DNA of 64,000 nucleotides from Lachnospiraceae bacterium (GTDB lineage Bacteria; Bacillota; Clostridia; Lachnospirales; Lachnospiraceae), in contig JAAUZH010000012.1 of NCBI GenBank assembly GCA_014804675.1, forward strand, positions 91,724 to 155,723, read 5' to 3'. Position 1 is the stretch's first letter; every line of letters starts with the position of its first letter. Positions 50,602-60,755 of the stretch are shown piece by piece. The position numbers and the translations under genes are program-made. The notes under the pieces were generated by a model. That model saw only the letters and a list, made by a program, of their open reading frames with translations. It did not search any database and had not been told where the DNA came from.

Positions 50602-51183
50602 ATGAATGCAAACGCACAATCTGATTCTGTAAGCAATCTATCGCAGGGAAATACAAAATCCCTTGCTCTTATTGGGGTTATGGCAGCAGTTACCTGTATT
50701 ATGGGTCCATTATCCATTCCCCTCCCTTTCAGTCCGGTGCCTATTTCTTTGACGAATTTGGCTGTTTATGTTTCTATTTATATACTGGGAATGAAAAAAG
50801 GCAGTATTAGCTATATTATTTATATGCTAATTGGTTTAGTGGGACTCCCGGTTTTTTCATCCTTTACAGGAGGCCCCGGAAAACTTTTAGGGCCAACAGG
50901 CGGATATTTAATTGGATTTTTGTTTATGGCGGTTATTGGAGGATTATTTATTGATAAATGGCCGGATAACATATGTCTGGACCTTTTGGGAATGGTAATT
51001 GGTACGTTGGTAATGTACGTATTTGGTACTGTATGGCTGGCATATCAGGCAGGCTTATCCTTCCAAAATGCACTTATTGCCGGAGTTATTCCCTTTATTC
51101 CGGGTGATTTGGCTAAGATAATTATTGCAGCCCTTATTGCTCCTAAAATTGTAAAAAGATTAAAAAAAGCAGGCTTGAATTAG
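50602..51183 (+). CDS. bioY: Biotin transporter BioY (ECF S-component)
   Basis: A 193-residue membrane protein with six hydrophobic segments. Typical BioY motifs are MAAVTCIMGPLSIPLPFSPV, FTGGPGKLLGPTGGYLIGF and PGDLAKIIIAALIAP. It binds biotin and needs the shared ECF module (EcfA/A'/T), encoded elsewhere. No bio synthesis genes nearby. BirA-type operators upstream point to repression by biotin. The stop lies within a bidirectional terminator. Confidence 0.95.
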   Translation: MNANAQSDSVSNLSQGNTKSLALIGVMAAVTCIMGPLSIPLPFSPVPISLTNLAVYVSIYILGMKKGSISYIIYMLIGLVGLPVFSSFTGGPGKLLGPTGGYLIGFLFMAVIGGLFIDKWPDNICLDLLGMVIGTLVMYVFGTVWLAYQAGLSFQNALIAGVIPFIPGDLAKIIIAALIAPKIVKRLKKAGLN

Positions 51184-51193
51184 CCTGCTTTTT
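51164..51193. terminator. Bidirectional terminator between bioY and the sortase gene
   Basis: AAAAAGCAGGCT (51164-51175) pairs perfectly with AGCCTGCTTTTT (51182-51193). It overlaps both convergent stop codons. Confidence 0.93.
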
Positions 51194-52133
51194 ACTTTTT
51201 CTTTAATCCGATCATGCATAAGATAAATAATAAAACTAAAAATACAATTCCGCCAATAGGAACATATCTATCCATAAGAATCTGCTGTCTTGAGGAAGTA
51301 ATACTATCTTCTTTTTCCATATCTGTCTGAAGTGTTCCGCTGTCAGAAGGCACTGTTTCTGTCTTTTCAGGAGCAGCCTTATCTTCTTCCAAAATCCGTT
51401 CACAGTATACTACGTACCGATGGCTGTTCTGGCGGTAAGGATGGCAGGTAAATAAGGTAAGCATGTCCGCTCCCGGCTGAATCAGAATTTTATTGATTTC
51501 ATCAGGGAGAATGATTTCGGTTTTTAAAACCTGATAAGTCAAAGTATCCCAGAGAGTCGTCACGGTAATAATATCTCCTGTTTTCAGATTTTGAATATCC
51601 CGAAACATGGGAATTCCCTTGTAGCCCCTGTGGGCAGCCAATACTACATTTGTATTGATGCCGCCGATAGGCATGGAGGTCTGCCCTAAGTGAACGGCTC
51701 CCTTTGCCAGATTTTCCTCATTTGCACCAAGATAAATGGGAAGCTCCACATCCATGGCAGGAATGGTCAAATAGCCAATGATATTGTCGGATAACCCATA
51801 TTCGGTTAAATCAAAGCTGGCGGATTCGTAGGAAAAAGGATCTGTCAAATCCTTTTGCTTGTCTTCAAAAAGGGTCTGATTATATAGAGACATTTCCTGG
51901 TACAAGTCGGGAAGTATATCCTCAGCCTCTGAAATCTGGTTCGTTGATGTAGTGGAGTTTTGGATTTTGTCGGTTGTTTGTTTTGAAAGTGTTTTTATTT
52001 CATCCATATAGTTGTCCAACACATGACTCGTGCTGTAGTCGTAATACCAGTTCTTAGCAAGCGGATAAGAAAAAATAGCAGCTCCTGCCAGAAAAATAAG
52101 ACAGGCAGCTATCGTAGTCAATTTATCCTTCAT
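51192..52133 (-). CDS. Class C (pilin-type) sortase
   Basis: A 313-residue transpeptidase that polymerises pilins or attaches LPxTG proteins. N-terminal TM helix (about 8-26). The sortase core has the catalytic His in VVLAAHRGYKG, catalytic Cys in LTLFTCHPY (TLxTC) and Arg in NSHRYVVYCERI. A second C-terminal TM helix (GGIVFLVLLFILCMIGLKKK) is typical of class C. AAAGGAG precedes the ATG. It is encoded after the LPKTG adhesin on the same strand, its likely substrate. Confidence 0.93.
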   Translation of the reverse strand: MKDKLTTIAACLIFLAGAAIFSYPLAKNWYYDYSTSHVLDNYMDEIKTLSKQTTDKIQNSTTSTNQISEAEDILPDLYQEMSLYNQTLFEDKQKDLTDPFSYESASFDLTEYGLSDNIIGYLTIPAMDVELPIYLGANEENLAKGAVHLGQTSMPIGGINTNVVLAAHRGYKGIPMFRDIQNLKTGDIITVTTLWDTLTYQVLKTEIILPDEINKILIQPGADMLTLFTCHPYRQNSHRYVVYCERILEEDKAAPEKTETVPSDSGTLQTDMEKEDSITSSRQQILMDRYVPIGGIVFLVLLFILCMIGLKKK

Positions 52134-52209
52134 AACGAAGCTCCTTTATATATTCTTTCCATTTTTTTCATTATATTTTATTTTCCGGAGAAAATCCAAT
52201 GCAAAATAC

Positions 52210-52252
52210 AAAAAAGGAGAGGTTTCAGCATTGATAGCCGCCTCTCCTTTTT
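52210..52252. terminator. Hairpin between adhesin and sortase genes
   Basis: AAAAAAGGAGAGG pairs with CCTCTCCTTTTT (perfect 12-bp core). On the minus strand it lies after the adhesin and before the sortase, so it should attenuate sortase expression. Confidence 0.8.
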
Positions 52253-52279
52253 CTAATTGTTAAATATTATACTTTATTT

Positions 52280-55200
52280 TTAGGCATTTCGTTTCTTTTT
52301 AATGTAGAAGAATACAATCACACCGCCCATACATGCCACACCAATCAAGGTATAAAGAATGGTTCCTATACCTCCTGTCTTTGGCAGACTGAAGGTTTTT
52401 GCAGGAGAAGTGCTGGTAGGAGTACTCTTCGGAGGAGTCTCCGTGGTAGGATTTTTCTGTTTACTATTTTTGATAATAAAAGAAATCGTATTGTTTATAA
52501 TCGTTTTCTCTCCATTATTCTCTAACGTGTATTTGCCATCTTTAATAACTATGGTAACAGAATTCTTTAACTGTATATAACCGGATGGAGCCTTAGTTTC
52601 TGTCAGGCGGTAAGTACCATCTGATAAATTGCTAAAGGTTATGACACCGCTTTGAGGAGTGGTAAGCTCCTGGGAGGTAAAGGTTGTGTCTGCCGAACCG
52701 TCAGAAGCTAATTTTTCCAACCGGAAAACAGCTCCGCTTAAAGCTGCATCGGAATTATCGGAATCCACCTTTGTAATCTTGATGGATGTTACGTTTGGTT
52801 CCGCCGGAGTCGGGTCCGGATCTGGCGTTGGAGTAGGATTGGGAGTCGGCTCAGGCGTTGGCGTGGGCTTAGGCGTGGGCTTAGGCGTGGGCGTTGGCGT
52901 CGGATCCGGTGTCACTTCTTTCACATTGTAAAAGGTAAAAGTCTGGACAGCAGAAGTAGTATCATCGGCTGTAATCTTACCCTTTACTATATTTGTATTG
53001 GAAATTGTAGCCGTATCCTTTCCCACTCCTGAGGGAACAGTACCACTTGCCAGGGAATCCGTTACCGATTTCAAAGTGCTGCCGTCAGTAGGAGCGGCCT
53101 CGCTGATAGTGTATTCCGTTCCGGCAGGAATGCCTGTAAAAGTCTTTGTATCCCCTACTTTTAAGGTAAAAGTCTGCTGAATTTTGTTGTCAGCGGTTAC
53201 CTGATAAGAGGTATTCAGAGTATCCTCCAGCTTTAAGCCTGCTACGTTGTCAAAGGTTACTGTGAAGCTGTAGCTGGTGTTTGGATCCAAGGCTGCTGAG
53301 CCGTCTGCCTGTGCCTTTGTAATGGCAATGGCACCGGTCTTAAAGCTGTTGGTGTATTTTACCCTTAAATCCATTTCAATTGTTTCACTGTCAGTGTCGA
53401 TGTAATTTCTGAATAAAATAGCATTTTCCGGCCGCTCGGTAATCTTGAGGTTGTGGGTGATTGGAGTGCCATTCATATCTTCAGCGTTTTCTGGAAATTT
53501 TTCTGTTCTTCCATCATTTGCCGCCACACCGGACTGATCCTTTAGAGAGCTTAAGGGGCTTCCTTTTACCCAGTCGGTATCACCCTGCAGGTCGGCCTTT
53601 GAAACTTCCTTATCTTTACTGTAAATCGTATATTTCGTGTCAAAAACATCGGTTAATAATTGCTCGGCAGCATCGCCGGATAAGCCGGAAAGAGTTTTCA
53701 TCATGGAGCTTGTTTTTTCAGTCACCACTATGTAGCTGCCCCGTCTGAATTTATTGGTAAGTCTTGCAAGCTGTTTATCCTTTAAGCTGATAACGTTGTC
53801 TGTTACTATGAGGTCGTCGGTGTTTACCTGAGTTTCGCTGCCATCGGAACCCCTTGTAAAAAGATTGTATTTTGCACCATTGGCAGGCTCTGCTTTTCCG
53901 GATTCTATCGAACCATAATCTGAAATGGATTCCTGCCGCATGATAAAGCCCACTCCGGAAGCCAGCCTAATCATTTCATCTACTGTACGAGAACCATAAT
54001 GGGTAGCAAGGTTGCGGATGTCCATATCAAAAACAAGGTTCTTTACATTGTTTTTGAAATTCGTATCATTAGTAAATAAAGAATTGATACCGGTAGTATC
54101 TACTTCTTTTTCGGCGGAAAATACATTGTTGTCTGGGAAGTTAAAGCTAACATACATATTGGATTCCCAAAGTCCCCGTTCCATGTAATACATGGTAAGA
54201 GTATGCTGCTCTGTATTCTCTGCTTCTGGTAATATATTTTCAAAATCAAAAACAGTCGGTCCTTCATTAGTACCATCAGAGGTTTTTACAGCAGAGTTAG
54301 AACCATTGAAGGAACCACCGACGGTAGCTTTTTTATTTGCAAAATCAATCTTGCCGTTCACTACACCATGGCCACCACCAATATCAAGAACAAGCTTACC
54401 GTCAATGAAAATCCAGATATCGTCATCACCGGAAAAATTAAACGTAATATTTTCGGAGTTGCCCTCCAGGTCTTTAATAATAGTACCATCCGGTGTCAAA
54501 CGGAAATTAATTTCCATTTTCATTCCAAATCCATAGTTCAATGCATTTACATTGCCGCTTGTATCCGCATCATCAAATGGAAAGAAATTGGAGTTAGTTG
54601 TTGGATACTTATCTGTATATCCCTTAATAGAAGCATTCGTTTCCTTTAGAAAATAATGGTCATTGGCGTTGTCATAAGTCATACGAAGATTTGTAGTTTT
54701 GCTGTCAAATGTCCAATAATCATTTACTTTTACAAAAGGAAAATATACATCAGAATAAACCTTGCCAAGTGCAGTATTGTAGGAGTTTGCACCCTCCAGA
54801 AAGTCTTCGTCAAAAAAAGGAGCCTGTGCACCACTCATTTGGAGCTTTTTATTGGATGACAGGGAAGAATCTACCAATTTCTGAGTGGCAACCGAAGTCT
54901 CGTGAGTATGATCATTTGTGCGGTCATCTTCACTACACTGATTATGGTCTTTCCGGTATTCCGAGTTGTTATTATGATAAAATAAATCTTTGTCATCATA
55001 ACCGTATAAATTCAGGTCCCCTGCGATACTTTTAAAATAAGTCCCTTCAGTATTAGATTTCCATTGAAAATGTCCAAAATACAGAGGGTTCGCCACACTG
55101 TTTATTCTGTAATAATCACTAAGCGCAGTATTGAACAGCTTATGAGTCATATATGTCCTGTTGGTATAACCCAATGTAGGCGTTGTAGGAGACGCACCTG

Positions 55201-56116
55201 TGAGAATGGTTCCCCTGTCAATTCCATTAAGCTCTAAATCAGAAAAATAGTCAAAAAAAGTAGTATTTATATATAGTTTCTTACTGTCCTGAACCTCGGT
55301 GTCAGTAGCAGTATAGGTAATATCACTGCCTTTGGTAGTAACTGTGTAAACCTCTTTCCAGGAACCGCTTCTGTACTGAGCTGCAATCTGACTGCCATTT
55401 AGCCATTGCTGTTCGTATACACATTGATCTCCATTATCTGCATAAAAGCAAGGCCTGGTCAGATTGGAAGGAATCGTTAATTCTTCTGTACAGATACCGC
55501 CTTTCTGATAATTACTGGTGCTTGTTACCTCATAGCTTGCAAATACAATACGGTCGTATCCTGCATCTAAGTCTACAGACCACACATCTTTCCATGTATT
55601 GGCTCCAGCAGTATAGGAGGGCACCGATGTCATCTCGCCGTTTACTGAATCGGAAGCATTAGTTGATTTCCATGCATAATAATATACCTTGGAGCCGTCA
55701 GCCGTAGAAGGTATACTATTAGGATTCTGTAATACCGTTTCGTCAGAGTTGTTGTCATTGCCGGAGTAGTTTACTTTGGATTGGGTGGCATCATAATAAA
55801 TTGTTCGTTCGCCAGCCCCGGCCTTTACTTCTGCAACAGCGGTATCTGGGGATTCATCCATATCCTGTACGTCAGGGATATCATTACCGGAAACAGATTT
55901 TAGCTTTAAAGAGGAATCCATTTCCACTTTAGGTGCTGTGTTCCCTAAGCCTTCCTTTGGGGCTTGACTTGCTTCCGGGGAAGATACCGGTTCTTCAGCA
56001 GATTCTAATCGTACCGTATCTTCCTCAGCCAGAACAGACATTATGGAGCTGTTGGTAAGAAAAAGCAAGAAAGCTGCTAACAGACATAATATTTTTCGTC
56101 TATTCTTAATCATCAT
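52280..56116 (-). CDS. LPKTG-anchored fibro-slime/SpaA adhesin, pilus tip-like
   Basis: A 1278-residue surface protein. Signal peptide (hydrophobic segment IRKILCLLAAFLLFLTNSS-like at residues 5-28, cleavage near VLA-EED). A Thr/Ser-rich N-terminal region of ~450 residues. Then a fibro-slime domain (FSGDDDIWIFIDGKLVLDIG, GGHGVVNGKIDF). A SpaA/Cna-B-like beta domain around KTGAIAITKAQADG. A Pro/Thr-rich (PTPTPKPTPKPTPTPEP) stalk. A second SpaA domain with KITKVDSDNSDAALSGAVFRLE and E in LTETKAPSGY (isopeptide type). It ends in LPKTG (1244), a TM helix and KKKRNA. The sortase downstream should anchor it. Confidence 0.9.
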   Translation of the reverse strand: MMIKNRRKILCLLAAFLLFLTNSSIMSVLAEEDTVRLESAEEPVSSPEASQAPKEGLGNTAPKVEMDSSLKLKSVSGNDIPDVQDMDESPDTAVAEVKAGAGERTIYYDATQSKVNYSGNDNNSDETVLQNPNSIPSTADGSKVYYYAWKSTNASDSVNGEMTSVPSYTAGANTWKDVWSVDLDAGYDRIVFASYEVTSTSNYQKGGICTEELTIPSNLTRPCFYADNGDQCVYEQQWLNGSQIAAQYRSGSWKEVYTVTTKGSDITYTATDTEVQDSKKLYINTTFFDYFSDLELNGIDRGTILTGASPTTPTLGYTNRTYMTHKLFNTALSDYYRINSVANPLYFGHFQWKSNTEGTYFKSIAGDLNLYGYDDKDLFYHNNNSEYRKDHNQCSEDDRTNDHTHETSVATQKLVDSSLSSNKKLQMSGAQAPFFDEDFLEGANSYNTALGKVYSDVYFPFVKVNDYWTFDSKTTNLRMTYDNANDHYFLKETNASIKGYTDKYPTTNSNFFPFDDADTSGNVNALNYGFGMKMEINFRLTPDGTIIKDLEGNSENITFNFSGDDDIWIFIDGKLVLDIGGGHGVVNGKIDFANKKATVGGSFNGSNSAVKTSDGTNEGPTVFDFENILPEAENTEQHTLTMYYMERGLWESNMYVSFNFPDNNVFSAEKEVDTTGINSLFTNDTNFKNNVKNLVFDMDIRNLATHYGSRTVDEMIRLASGVGFIMRQESISDYGSIESGKAEPANGAKYNLFTRGSDGSETQVNTDDLIVTDNVISLKDKQLARLTNKFRRGSYIVVTEKTSSMMKTLSGLSGDAAEQLLTDVFDTKYTIYSKDKEVSKADLQGDTDWVKGSPLSSLKDQSGVAANDGRTEKFPENAEDMNGTPITHNLKITERPENAILFRNYIDTDSETIEMDLRVKYTNSFKTGAIAITKAQADGSAALDPNTSYSFTVTFDNVAGLKLEDTLNTSYQVTADNKIQQTFTLKVGDTKTFTGIPAGTEYTISEAAPTDGSTLKSVTDSLASGTVPSGVGKDTATISNTNIVKGKITADDTTSAVQTFTFYNVKEVTPDPTPTPTPKPTPKPTPTPEPTPNPTPTPDPDPTPAEPNVTSIKITKVDSDNSDAALSGAVFRLEKLASDGSADTTFTSQELTTPQSGVITFSNLSDGTYRLTETKAPSGYIQLKNSVTIVIKDGKYTLENNGEKTIINNTISFIIKNSKQKNPTTETPPKSTPTSTSPAKTFSLPKTGGIGTILYTLIGVACMGGVIVFFYIKKKRNA

Positions 56117-56239
56117 TACATCACTCCTTTGTAAATTTTTATTAGATGGTCATGCATAGATAACCGTTCAGGCGGAAAGAAAAACGGTTACTGCCTGCAA
56201 AGAATATTTACAAAATATTCATTATAAGTATTGACTTTC
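56117..56239 (-). promoter_or_regulatory. Structured 5' leader of the adhesin mRNA
   Basis: Read on the minus strand: a perfect hairpin GAATATTT-TGT-AAATATTC (56220-56202). Then CAGGC (56197-56193), AACCGTT (56189-56183), GCCTG (56173-56169), AACGGTT (56168-56162), which interlock as an H-type pseudoknot. AAAGGAG follows near the ATG. It resembles a small riboswitch or regulatory leader but fits no consensus I know. Confidence 0.5.
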
Positions 56240-56269
56240 AGTATAATATATGCGATGATATTATGTCAA
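56240..56269 (-). promoter_or_regulatory. Promoter of the adhesin-sortase module
   Basis: Minus strand TTGACA (56269-56264) and TATACT (56245-56240), 18-bp spacer, giving a leader of about 115 nt. Confidence 0.6.
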
Positions 56270-56694
56270 TATGTCTTTTGGGAAATTCTTAAGATTTCCT
56301 ATTTTTTTCGGCAAAGAAAATGGCATAACTGCCCGGATGCTTATTTTGAACGGTGTATATAGTTGATGGTATTATGTCCATTTTTATTATACATAGAAAT
56401 ATTGAATGTTTTCGCATTTTGTGGTAATATGTGAAAAATGTGTCTTTGCTGTAAAATAAAGTAAAGAAGTATACTGTTATCAGGCAAAATAAATGTCTCG
56501 ATTCTTACAAACTTATCAAGCAATAAGGCTATCCATTACCTATGTATAGTATTGAATTCATGTTGCTAATGTCATAAAAGACATTCATCGTATGTTTTTC
56601 TAAAATGCTGTAGTTTATGTTGTACCGATAAAAGCATTCACTTTTTTTCTTCCTATTATGTACAAAGACGATTTAAATTATATGGAGGTAAAAT
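56270..56694 (+). other. Intergenic region between divergent adhesin and chemoreceptor genes
   Basis: No gene. A hairpin ATGTC-ATAAAA-GACAT lies near 56568-56583. CCGATAA near 56626 resembles a sigma-D -10, but no TAAA at the right distance was found. AUGGAGG lies before the ATG at 56695. Confidence 0.35.
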
Positions 56695-58425
56695 ATGAAT
56701 AAAGAAGGAAGCGGGAAAAATCCCTTTCACAGCATGAAAACCCAATTGTTGGCAGTAACCTTGATTCCATTGGTTATTTTAGGGATTATCAGTATCCTGA
56801 CAGCTGAATTGAATTTGGAGAATGGATTACAGGAAGAATCCATAATGCGGTTAAAAGCAATCTGTATTGCTGTCAGGACCGCATATGATAATCTGAATGA
56901 TGAGCCATATATGCTGAATGCCGAAGGAGATATGGTGAAAGGTGATTATAACATTACCCAAAGTGTTGATAGGATTGATGCGTATACAGAAGGAATGGAT
57001 TCGGTTGTTACCTTATTTTATGGAGACACCAGAAAGGCCACGTCGCTTGTAGATGCTTCCACGGGAGAGAGGATCATTGGAACACAGGCATCCCGAGAAG
57101 TAGCAGATGTGGTTTTAAACGGACAGGAGTATTCCTCTACCAGCCTTATCATCAATGGAGAAAACTATCATGCATATTATATGCCATTGAAAAATGCGGA
57201 TGGAACAGTAGTTGGGATGGTATTTGCAGGGGAGCCCAGCCAAAAGATCAGTGTTTATATTTCCTCTAAGCGGAATAATATATTGCTGATTACGGCTATT
57301 GTATTGATATGTGCCATTGGATTTGCAGCATATGTATCCGTCAGAATTTCCAAGGCAGTGGATGATACGAAAGAAGCCATAGACAATCTTTCCGATGGCA
57401 ACCTGACATTTCGGGTAAATTCCCATTTGTTGAAACGAAAAGATGAAATCGGGGATATGGGACGCAGTGCGGAGAAATGCCTTGAAGCATTACATACTAT
57501 TGTAAGTGAAATCCAGGAATCTGCCGGCAGTGTCCGAAAGGCAGGAGATGAGCTGGAATCAATGGCATCCCATACCAGCCAGAATGCAGATGAAATTTCC
57601 CTTGCAGTGGAAGATGTTTCAAAGGGTGCAGTATCTCAGGCAGAAGAGGTGGAAGAAGCCACTGTCCAGGTAAGCGACATGGGGCAGACCATTGAAAGAA
57701 TTGCCGCAGACATTGCTGATTTAAATGATACATCCGAAAGGATGGAGGCTGCCGGAACGGAAGTAACCGAAATTATTAAAGAGCTAAGTGACAGCAATGA
57801 TAAGACTACAGAAGCTATACAGTCCGTATCAAAGAATGTAGTAGCCACGGATGAATCGGTAAGGAAAATTTCAGAAGCTGTAGAAATGATTACAAGCATA
57901 GCCGGTCAGACCAGCCTTTTGTCCCTGAATGCTTCCATTGAAGCGGCAAGGGCAGGTGAAACAGGAAGAGGCTTTGCCGTTGTAGCTTCCGAAATCCAGA
58001 AGCTTTCAGAGGAGTCCAATAAATCCGCACAGTGCATTTCCAAAATTATTAAAGGCCTGTCCGATGATTCACACAATTCCATGGCAATGATGGAAAGGGT
58101 TGAGAACAGTCTTAAGGAGCAGCAGAAAAAGCTAGATGCTACTAAGAGTCGGTTTGAAAGTGTCAATGCCGGCATCATATCTTCAAGAGAAGAAACAATG
58201 GAAATCAATGATCAGGCAAAATCCTGTGATGCTTCCAGAGAGAAGGTGGTAGACATTATTCAGAATTTGTCGGCTATTTCTCAGGAAAACGCAGCTTCTT
58301 CCCAGGAAACCACAGCATCTATGCAGGAATTAAATGCAACCATCAGCCTGTTGGCAGAATCAGCAGGAGGTCTGAAGGAAGTGGCAGCGTCTTTGTCGGA
58401 AGCCATAGAGTTCTTTAACATTTAG
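56695..58425 (+). CDS. Methyl-accepting chemotaxis protein, membrane type with Cache-like sensor
   Basis: A 576-residue receptor. TM1 near residues 15-36; an external single-Cache-like domain (about 40-195) contains [18 protein letters not shown] and [22 protein letters not shown]2 ([19 protein letters not shown]) is followed by a HAMP linker and the signalling domain with the hairpin tip [20 protein letters not shown]. Ligand unknown. ATG behind TGGAGG. Implies a complete chemotaxis system elsewhere. Confidence 0.95.
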   Translation: MNKEGSGKNPFHSMKTQLLAVTLIPLVILGIISILTAELNLENGLQEESIMRLKAICIAVRTAYDNLNDEPYMLNAEGDMVKGDYNITQSVDRIDAYTEGMDSVVTLFYGDTRKATSLVDASTGERIIGTQASREVADVVLNGQEYSSTSLIINGENYHAYYMPLKNADGTVVGMVFAGEPSQKISVYISSKRNNILLITAIVLICAIGFAAYVSVRISKAVDDTKEAIDNLSDGNLTFRVNSHLLKRKDEIGDMGRSAEKCLEALHTIVSEIQESAGSVRKAGDELESMASHTSQNADEISLAVEDVSKGAVSQAEEVEEATVQVSDMGQTIERIAADIADLNDTSERMEAAGTEVTEIIKELSDSNDKTTEAIQSVSKNVVATDESVRKISEAVEMITSIAGQTSLLSLNASIEAARAGETGRGFAVVASEIQKLSEESNKSAQCISKIIKGLSDDSHNSMAMMERVENSLKEQQKKLDATKSRFESVNAGIISSREETMEINDQAKSCDASREKVVDIIQNLSAISQENAASSQETTASMQELNATISLLAESAGGLKEVAASLSEAIEFFNI

Positions 58426-58442
58426 TCCTGAAATAGATTTAG

Positions 58443-58474
58443 AACCTCTCAAGACATTTGTTTTGGGAGGTTTT
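58443..58474 (+). terminator. Terminator after the chemoreceptor gene
   Basis: AACCTCTC (58443-58450) pairs with GGGAGGTT (58465-58472), then T-run. Confidence 0.8.
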
Positions 58475-58541
58475 GAAATAATAAGGAAAAATAATTGTTT
58501 CAAAAATTCTAAAGAAGATAAAATTGCTAGGAGCTGGTAGG

Positions 58542-60497
58542 ATGAAGAACGATTTAGGCTTAGTCAGGACAAATGACAACTGTGTCGGCTGTAATAAATG
58601 TATTGGTGTGTGTAGCTGCATGGGAGCTATGGTCGCAAGGGATAGTGCAGATGGAAAAAATGTGATTGAAGTGGACGGGAATAAATGTATTGCCTGTGGA
58701 GCATGTTTTGATGCCTGTGAGCACGATGCAAGAGAGTTTTCTGATGATACAGAGGAATTTTTCGAGGCATTAAAGAGGGGAGAAAAAATTTCTATCCTGA
58801 TTGCGCCGGCATTTCTTGCAAATTATCCGGAAGAATATGAGAGTGTTTTAGGAGGCCTTAAGAAGCTGGGAGTCAATCGGATGATCAGCGTGTCATTTGG
58901 TGCAGATATCACCACATGGGGATATCTCAACTATGTTCAGAAATATCATTTTACAGGTGGGATATCACAGCCATGTCCGGCGGTAGTCAGCTATATTGAA
59001 CGTTATGTTCCTGAGCTTATTCCGAAGCTTTTTCCGGTTCAGAGTCCGATGATGTGTGCGGCAATTTATGCGAATAAGACAATGGGGGTCCGTGACAAGC
59101 TTGCCTTTATCAGTCCGTGCATTGCCAAGAAAGAGGAAATCACATCCAAAAGGGGAAAAGGGCTGATTTCCTATAATGTTACCTTTGATCATCTGATGAA
59201 ATATGCACGCAGTCATAATATTACGGGGCAGTCCTGTAAGGATGAAATAGAGTATGGTCTTGGAAGCATCTATCCGATGCCGGGAGGCCTGAAGGAAAAT
59301 GTATATTGGTTTTTGGGTGAGGATGCATATATCCGTCAATGTGAGGGTGAAGGGCATTTGTATCATTATCTGGAGGCGAATAAGGATAGGCTTGCAAAAG
59401 GAAATACACCGTATCTGTTCGTGGATGTCCTTAATTGTGCACAGGGATGTTTGTATGGTACGGGAACGGAAGCTGCAAAAAATGCAACTGATGATGTGCT
59501 GATGGAGGTAATGCGCATTAAGGAGGCAAGTAAGAATGATAAGTTTCGCCATACATGGTCGCGCAAGCTGTCGCCTGCCCAAAGGCTGAAATTTCTGAAT
59601 AAGCAGTTTGCCCATCTTGATTTGAATGACTATTTGTGTGAATATACGGATATGTCATCCGGGTGTGCATATGAAAAGCCCACAAAGGCACAGCTGGATG
59701 CTGTTTTTAATGATATGGGAAAGACAACGGAGCTATCCCGTAAGATTAATTGTTCTTGTTGTGGATATGAGACATGTGAAATAATGGCAACAGCAATACA
59801 TAATGGTTTTAATCATAAGGGAAATTGTATCCATTACGTGAAGGGTCAGGTAGAGGCTGAGAAAAATAATGCCTTGGAGCTTGCCGCCCAGGTTGAGGAA
59901 GAGAAAGGTGTCATTAAACAGCAGCAGGAGCTGATCCTTCGCACGGTAAGCGGGATTGACGAGCGTTTTAATGCGGTATATTTTGCCGTGGATGAGATGG
60001 CAAAGGGCAATGAAAGCAGTGCACATGAGTGTACGGACATTTCCCGGCACATGATGGCTGTATCGGAGTTTTGCAGTAAGTTGGGCGAATCTACCCAAAG
60101 CATCAACAGTCTGATTATGGAACTGACGGCAAATAATAAAGAAATTATGTCCGTAGCAAACCAGACGAATCTTTTGGCGCTTAATGCGTCTATTGAAGCG
60201 GCTCGTGCGGGAGAAGCGGGCAAAGGGTTTGCCGTTGTTGCAGACGAGATTAATCAGCTGGCGGCTTCTTCCAATTCGACAGCAAATAGGAGCGGTAAAT
60301 CACAGGAAAAGATTATGGAGGCGATTGAACGGATTCAGAATGATACAAAGAAGCTTTCAGAGATTGTTGTGGAGATTAATGAAAAGATAGCAAATCTTGC
60401 AGCATCTTCCCAAGAGATTGCAGCCTCCAATGATATCATTTTGGAGGCGACCGCCAATGTCAAGAGCAGTCTGAAGGAGCTTGCACAGGTGAAGTGA
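58542..60497 (+). CDS. Soluble chemoreceptor with iron-only-hydrogenase H-cluster domain
   Basis: Start ATG 58542 (AGGAG upstream); 651 residues, no TM helix. Order: two [4Fe-4S] ferredoxin motifs (C14, C17, C20, C24; C49, C52, C55, C59). An [FeFe]-hydrogenase large-subunit-like domain follows with H-cluster motifs [19 protein letters not shown] and [10 protein letters not shown] (all four ligand Cys present). An extra Fe-S motif reads [13 protein letters not shown]...C. A short coiled coil precedes the methyl-accepting domain with tip [20 protein letters not shown]. This looks like a cytosolic redox or H2 sensor feeding CheA. Sensory [FeFe]-hydrogenase-like proteins are known; ligand inferred. 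Confidence 0.9.
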   Translation: MKNDLGLVRTNDNCVGCNKCIGVCSCMGAMVARDSADGKNVIEVDGNKCIACGACFDACEHDAREFSDDTEEFFEALKRGEKISILIAPAFLANYPEEYESVLGGLKKLGVNRMISVSFGADITTWGYLNYVQKYHFTGGISQPCPAVVSYIERYVPELIPKLFPVQSPMMCAAIYANKTMGVRDKLAFISPCIAKKEEITSKRGKGLISYNVTFDHLMKYARSHNITGQSCKDEIEYGLGSIYPMPGGLKENVYWFLGEDAYIRQCEGEGHLYHYLEANKDRLAKGNTPYLFVDVLNCAQGCLYGTGTEAAKNATDDVLMEVMRIKEASKNDKFRHTWSRKLSPAQRLKFLNKQFAHLDLNDYLCEYTDMSSGCAYEKPTKAQLDAVFNDMGKTTELSRKINCSCCGYETCEIMATAIHNGFNHKGNCIHYVKGQVEAEKNNALELAAQVEEEKGVIKQQQELILRTVSGIDERFNAVYFAVDEMAKGNESSAHECTDISRHMMAVSEFCSKLGESTQSINSLIMELTANNKEIMSVANQTNLLALNASIEAARAGEAGKGFAVVADEINQLAASSNSTANRSGKSQEKIMEAIERIQNDTKKLSEIVVEINEKIANLAASSQEIAASNDIILEATANVKSSLKELAQVK

Positions 60498-60616
60498 CGA
60501 GTTTAGTAACAGTTCAGCCCCCCTTGGGAGGGGGAGTGCATTACAAGGCCTGTCAAGAGAAAATTCTCATAGGGCAAGTGTTTCTGTATAAATAAAACTA
60601 CAATAATTCAAGGATT

Positions 60617-60656
60617 AAAGCATACCTGATTTGAGAATTTGGTATGCTTTATTTTT
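60617..60656 (+). terminator. Terminator of the H-cluster chemoreceptor gene
   Basis: AAAGCATACC (60617-60626) pairs with GGTATGCTTT (60641-60650), followed by ATTTTTT. Confidence 0.9.
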
Positions 60657-60674
60657 TGGAAGATTTTCCTTTCA

Positions 60675-60703
60675 TTGCGTTCTTTAGGAAAAAGTGTTAG
60701 AAT
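60675..60703 (+). promoter_or_regulatory. Promoter of the LCP gene
   Basis: TTGCGT (60675-60680), 17-bp spacer, TAGAAT (60698-60703). Confidence 0.55.
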
Positions 60704-60755
60704 CACATGTGCCAGAAACTTTAGGATTTGAAAGGAAGGAACATGGTAGCTTATT

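Noticed and set aside
56600..56633. Sigma-D (flagellar) promoter before the chemoreceptor
   Set aside because: CCGATAA is present but the nearest TAAA is about 19 bp away instead of 15.
58965..59615. 216-codon minus-strand frame
   Set aside because: Lies opposite the conserved hydrogenase-like domain; composition is that of a shadow frame.
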